Source: Acidobacteriota bacterium (GTDB taxonomy: Bacteria > Acidobacteriota > Holophagae > Holophagales > Holophagaceae). From it: DNA of 64,000 bases. The notes under the pieces were generated by a model. The model saw only the letters and a program-made list of their open reading frames with translations. It made no database searches and was not told the DNA's origin. This document shows, in pieces, positions 61,601 to 64,000 of this stretch. Position 1 is the first letter of the stretch. Every line of letters starts with the position of its first letter. The stretch spans positions 186,001-250,000 of the forward strand of contig JACPYP010000011.1 of the NCBI GenBank assembly GCA_016195985.1, given 5' to 3'. The position numbers were made by a program, and so were the translations under genes.

Positions 61601-63072
61601 TCCATCCCAGGGCGAAGATCAGCGTGAAGCTGGTTTCGGGCACGGGCATCGGCACCATTGCCGTGGGCGTGGCCAAGGCTGGGGCGGACATCATCTACAT
61701 TGCCGGCGGCGATGGCGGCACGGGAGCGGCCACCCTGGGCTCCATGAAACATGCGGGCCTGCCCTGGGAGATCGGTCTGGTGGAAGCCCATCAGGCCCTG
61801 AGAGAGAACCGCATGCGCGGACAAGTGGAGTTGCGGGTGGACGGCGGCCTGCTCACGGGCAAGGACCTGGTCACTGCCGCCATCCTGGGCGCCGAGGGCT
61901 TCGAGTTCGGCAAGCTGCTCCTGGTGGCCGAGGGCTGCGTCATGGCCCGCATCTGTGAAAAGAACACCTGCCCCGCGGGCATCGCCACCCACGATCCCAA
62001 GTTCAAGGCCCGCTACACGGGCACGCCCGAAGCCATCAAGCGCATGTTGATCCATCTGGCCGAGGACGTGCGGCGACACCTGGCCCGTCTGGGGCTGAGC
62101 AGCATGGCGGAACTGCGGGACCGCACGGACCTCCTGACGATCTCGCCCGAGCATGCGACCTTCGTCCAGGACCGGAAACTGGACTTGTCGGCCTTTCTGG
62201 CCGCCCCCCCGGAACCCGAAGCCGGAGAGCTGCCTGCCCTCCAGCCGGAAGGCGTGGGGCCGCTGAATCGCCAGATCCTCGAAGCCGCCGGGGCTTTCCT
62301 GGGTCAGGCTGGAGAGGGCCTGCTGGCCTTCCCCATCGGCACCGAGGACCGCGGCGTCCTCGCTACCCTGGCGGGAGAGATCGCCCAGGGCATCCGCGAA
62401 CGCCGCCGCGCGGGTGAGGATCCCGCCGTGCCGGGCCTGCTCCGGGTCACCTTTACCGGCAGCGCCGGCCAGGGTTTCGGCGCCTTCCTTACCGAGGGCC
62501 TGGAGGTGAGGCTCCTGGGCGAAGCCAACGATTCCGTGGCCAAATCCATGTCCGGCGGCACGCTGAGTCTGCAGCCGGGACCCGCCGCCACCTTCACGCC
62601 TGAAGAAAACGCCATTCTGGGCAACGGCGCCCTCTACGGCGCCACTGGGGGCCGGTTTTTCGCGCGGGGCCTCGCGGGGGACCGCTTCGCCGTGCGCAAC
62701 AGCGGCGCCAGCGCCGTGGTCGAAGGGGCCGGCCACCATGCCTGCGAGTACATGACCCGGGGCGCCGTGGCCATCCTGGGCCAGGTGCTCACCAATGCGG
62801 GCGCGGGCATGACGGGGGGCTGCCTCTTCCTGCGCCGGGAACACATGCACCGGGTCAACAGCGACTACCTGTCTCCCGTGGCCTGGCGTCCGGAGGAAGA
62901 AGGCCTCTTCCACAGCCTGCTGGAGGCCCACCTGGCGAATACGGGCAGCGCCACCGCCGAAGCGCTGCTGGCGGACTGGGCCGGAACCGTGAACGCCTTC
63001 CTGCCCTTCCTGCCCGTCGCCGTGGCCGCCGGCCTCCCGGCCCATCCTGCCAAACCCACCGCCAAGGCCTGA
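58660..63072 (+). CDS. gltB: Glutamate synthase large subunit
   Basis: A 1470-residue enzyme making glutamate from glutamine and 2-oxoglutarate. The 11-residue propeptide (MPNASRTEHDA) precedes the Cys12 nucleophile (CGVGFIASRTG). RRFSTNT and HNGEINTIAGNR are glutaminase stretches; the central and FMN/Fe-S domain has SNSGEGGENPFYW, KPGEGGQLMKVKV and IAGGDGGTGAATLGS; 3Fe-4S cysteines are C1093, C1099, C1104 (CVMARICEKNTC). The C-terminal GXGXG-type beta-helix repeats end the chain. No gltD (small subunit) is adjacent, so the electron donor partner must be elsewhere or absent. Confidence 0.95.
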   Translation: MPNASRTEHDACGVGFIASRTGEACHQILLDALHALRCVEHRGGCAADQVSSDGAGVMTDIPFDLLGYRPGEIAVANLFMPQDPARLQRALETFASTFHFFDLEILAERDVPVDTSVLGEDALRTMPSLRQVILKRPAHCRTDASFDKLLYNAKQVLRTKQREQGIKREFFFASLSARTIVYKALTRAADLHRFYLDLQDPRYATRFALIHRRFSTNTRTSWDKAQPFRLIAHNGEINTIAGNRSRAISREMSIGLKKDQLVTHGSISDSGSLNEIAEAMLYRSSIPHMEDILAIMMPPAEGQTDFYTFWSRAMEPWDGPAIIMFSDGNTVGARLDRNGFRPARWTLTDDRFILASEAGAFPLDEARVQRKGIVYAGTGVKVDLPTGRVHFRDASLSRENRDAAFDARATPIGSLPEETQLAGPVSVFKKTLFTCSKEELEKLIYPMIATGKEAIGSMGDTARPNLFSSEPRPFFDYFYQHFAQVTNPPLDYIREGNITDLRVFLGRAPNIFFPKDLVPLNEALELPRPLLDLGQMRFLARMQTLRPSESQIIPRTFPILFQRADGVRGFHAAVERLAQDVRQAVERGTTVIILSDQDATVDRPPIPGLIALRAVVHTLNECGLRLNASIVMHTAEARTSHHVAALVSFGASAICPYLALEIARRDEHPSFATLTPDQREQNLMAALESGLLKIMAKCGISVVQSYMSAKLFTAVGLGPELMETFFPGHASPLGGIGYEELAGDVLLKTSLAAQSGFQNQMLHTHQFRESTRPGEGERHGMTSARAKLVHRLVALDPDLPEAVGLYEEYLASLKADEPINPRHLLAFREAPVPLPLPRVEPRSEILSRFGAGAMSFGAVSAESQRDLILAMEAVGGRSNSGEGGENPFYWTDGLSASTKQVASARFGVTAEYLVSGEEIQIKVAQGAKPGEGGQLMKVKVDATIAKARFSLPGVDLISPPPLHDIYSIEDLKELIYELKQVHPRAKISVKLVSGTGIGTIAVGVAKAGADIIYIAGGDGGTGAATLGSMKHAGLPWEIGLVEAHQALRENRMRGQVELRVDGGLLTGKDLVTAAILGAEGFEFGKLLLVAEGCVMARICEKNTCPAGIATHDPKFKARYTGTPEAIKRMLIHLAEDVRRHLARLGLSSMAELRDRTDLLTISPEHATFVQDRKLDLSAFLAAPPEPEAGELPALQPEGVGPLNRQILEAAGAFLGQAGEGLLAFPIGTEDRGVLATLAGEIAQGIRERRRAGEDPAVPGLLRVTFTGSAGQGFGAFLTEGLEVRLLGEANDSVAKSMSGGTLSLQPGPAATFTPEENAILGNGALYGATGGRFFARGLAGDRFAVRNSGASAVVEGAGHHACEYMTRGAVAILGQVLTNAGAGMTGGCLFLRREHMHRVNSDYLSPVAWRPEEEGLFHSLLEAHLANTGSATAEALLADWAGTVNAFLPFLPVAVAAGLPAHPAKPTAKA

Positions 63073-63096
63073 GGCGCGGCCCGCATCCACGATCGA

Positions 63097-63153
63097 GATC
63101 CACCACGGAGACACGGAGGGCACGGAGGTCTCCGAGAGACTCCCTGGTGGATC
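63097..63153. repeat. Inverted-repeat element between gltB and the radical SAM gene
   Basis: GATCCACCA (63097-63105) and TGGTGGATC (63145-63153) are a perfect nine-base inverted repeat with CGGAGACACGGAGG-type sequence inside. It fits the CACCACGGAGACACAGAGG family and lies between convergent genes. Confidence 0.7.
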
Positions 63154-63167
63154 CTTCCCGCTTGACC

Positions 63168-64000
63168 TCAGCCCACCCGGTCGAACAGCCCTGGCAGGCC
63201 CGGCTGCGGGGTGGGAACGGCCACGGCGGCCGGGGAGGACCTGGGCCTGGCTTCCCGCATCCGCTTCTTCGCAGGGAAGGTCTCCTGGAAGGCCTCGCGG
63301 ATGCCCTCCTTGTAGTCGGGGTTCAGGATCTTCAGCCAGCCGTGATCGGCGAGCACCTTGTAGAAGGGATCCTCCTTGAGCAGACGCAGGCCGCCCACCC
63401 AAGCGTTAGCGGCTCCGCTGGCCTTGGCGCGGCGGGCGAAGGCCTTGGCATCATGCACCGCCAGCAGGGGCGCCACCGCGATGGTGACGGAAATGCCGCC
63501 GGCCGCGAGGCGCTCCGCGGCGGCCCATCGGCTGGGAATGGCTGGGGCGTGGGGCTCCACGACCTGCCTTACGGTGTCATCGTCCGTGGGAATGGACAGG
63601 CCCACCGCGAGCCGGTCCCCGAAGGCCCGCAGGAGATCCAGATCCTGCAGCACCAGCGGTGAACGGGTGTGGACGATGACTTCGGTGGTGGGGCAAAGCA
63701 GCAGCACTTCCAGACAGCGGCGAGTCAGGCGGTACTGGCGCTCCAGGGGCTGGTAGGGGTCCGTGGCCGAGGCCATGAACACCCGGGCATCGTGCAGCTT
63801 GTGCCGCTGGGACCAGAGCAGCTCGGGCGCGTTCATCTTGGGCGCCACCCACTGCCCCCACTCCCCGGGTTTGTGGAGGGCGTTGGGGTACTCCCGCACA
63901 TAGCAGTAGCGGCAGCCGTGGCCGCAACCCCGGTAGGGGCTCAGGGCGAACCCGAAGCCGTACCGCTCGTCCTTTTGAGGGCGGAGAATGGAGCGGGCCT
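63168..64000 (-). CDS. SplB-like radical SAM protein, 5' truncated by window edge
   Basis: The gene runs off the right edge; its start is not seen. The 277 visible codons include the cluster motif GCGHGCRYCYV (CxxxCxxC), FMASATDPYQPLERQYRLTR, EVIVHTRSPLVLQDLDLLR and LSIPTDDDTVRQVVEPHAP. These fit the SplB/Rv2578c-like radical SAM family. The tail after residue 235 is Pro-rich. The substrate is not evident. Confidence 0.8.
   Translation of the reverse strand, partial: ARSILRPQKDERYGFGFALSPYRGCGHGCRYCYVREYPNALHKPGEWGQWVAPKMNAPELLWSQRHKLHDARVFMASATDPYQPLERQYRLTRRCLEVLLLCPTTEVIVHTRSPLVLQDLDLLRAFGDRLAVGLSIPTDDDTVRQVVEPHAPAIPSRWAAAERLAAGGISVTIAVAPLLAVHDAKAFARRAKASGAANAWVGGLRLLKEDPFYKVLADHGWLKILNPDYKEGIREAFQETFPAKKRMREARPRSSPAAVAVPTPQPGLPGLFDRVG

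Noticed and set aside
59185-63402. Long minus-strand open frame (1405 codons) opposite gltB, and others such as 2604-5933.
   Set aside because: They follow from the high GC third-position pattern of the true gene on the other strand; they have no recognised domains and cross several real genes.

Overview
The window is about 66% GC and densely packed. The gene set is that of a diderm bacterium: MCE/Mla lipid transport, a TamB-like protein, PilT-type motor, several lipoproteins, Ser/Thr kinases, SpoVG, and dnaG-rpoD side by side. The mix is consistent with an Acidobacteriota of the Holophagae (Geothrix-like) type. This is an inference from gene content and style, not from a marker tree.

Layout: 1-11.2 kb is a plus-strand envelope block: pdxA end, a PabC-like enzyme, a degenerate hybrid sensor kinase, glmU, mlaE-mlaF-mlaD, a DUF116 protein, a UbiA prenyltransferase, a PBP7-type peptidase, pgeF and spoVG. 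A transposon-derived repeat (copy A) and tRNA-Gln follow. From 11.9 to 19.2 kb are a membrane protein, a Ser/Thr kinase with PEGA-like repeats (minus strand), a processive family-2 glycosyltransferase, an orphan FlhB-like tail protein, a PHP phosphoesterase, a CheY-like receiver, truA and an HD protein. From 24.2 back to 19.2 kb runs a compact minus-strand gene set: PepSY, thioesterase, radical SAM, CapA and sensor kinase. A collagen-like lipoprotein lies next to it, then sucCD and a PilT-family ATPase with a duplicated N-terminal domain.

Repeat copy B precedes a minus-strand run (polyprenyl synthase, YajQ, Nudix, rhodanese, uridine kinase). Divergent lipoprotein and threonine dehydrogenase genes follow, then asnB, PilZ, an anchored rhodanese with a MauE-like protein, kbl, an OPA-type transporter, dnaG-rpoD, an MFS exporter, a kinase/TamB pair and moaD. 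Repeat copy C separates moaD from dnaX; gltB and a truncated SplB-like radical SAM gene finish the window.

The most unusual signals are not single genes. First, three intergenic elements (11163-11673, 30527-31033, 56082-56936) share terminal inverted repeats with TA ends and all end in the same eight transposase codons, so they look like deletion derivatives (MITEs) of an IS630/Tc1-like element. Second, intrinsic-terminator hairpins sit just upstream of the start codons of asnB and dnaG, each crossed by a short overlapping ORF; the asnB ORF has four Asn codons in seven. Third, several proteins have odd architectures: an MCE protein with a beta-barrel-like tail, a receiver with Glu in place of the phospho-acceptor Asp, a collagen/TIG/carbohydrate-binding lipoprotein, and a kinase with HRDLRP and a zinc ribbon translationally coupled to a TamB-like protein.

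Start codons were chosen from Shine-Dalgarno spacing and overlap with the preceding stop. All functional calls are by reading motifs; no database search was run.
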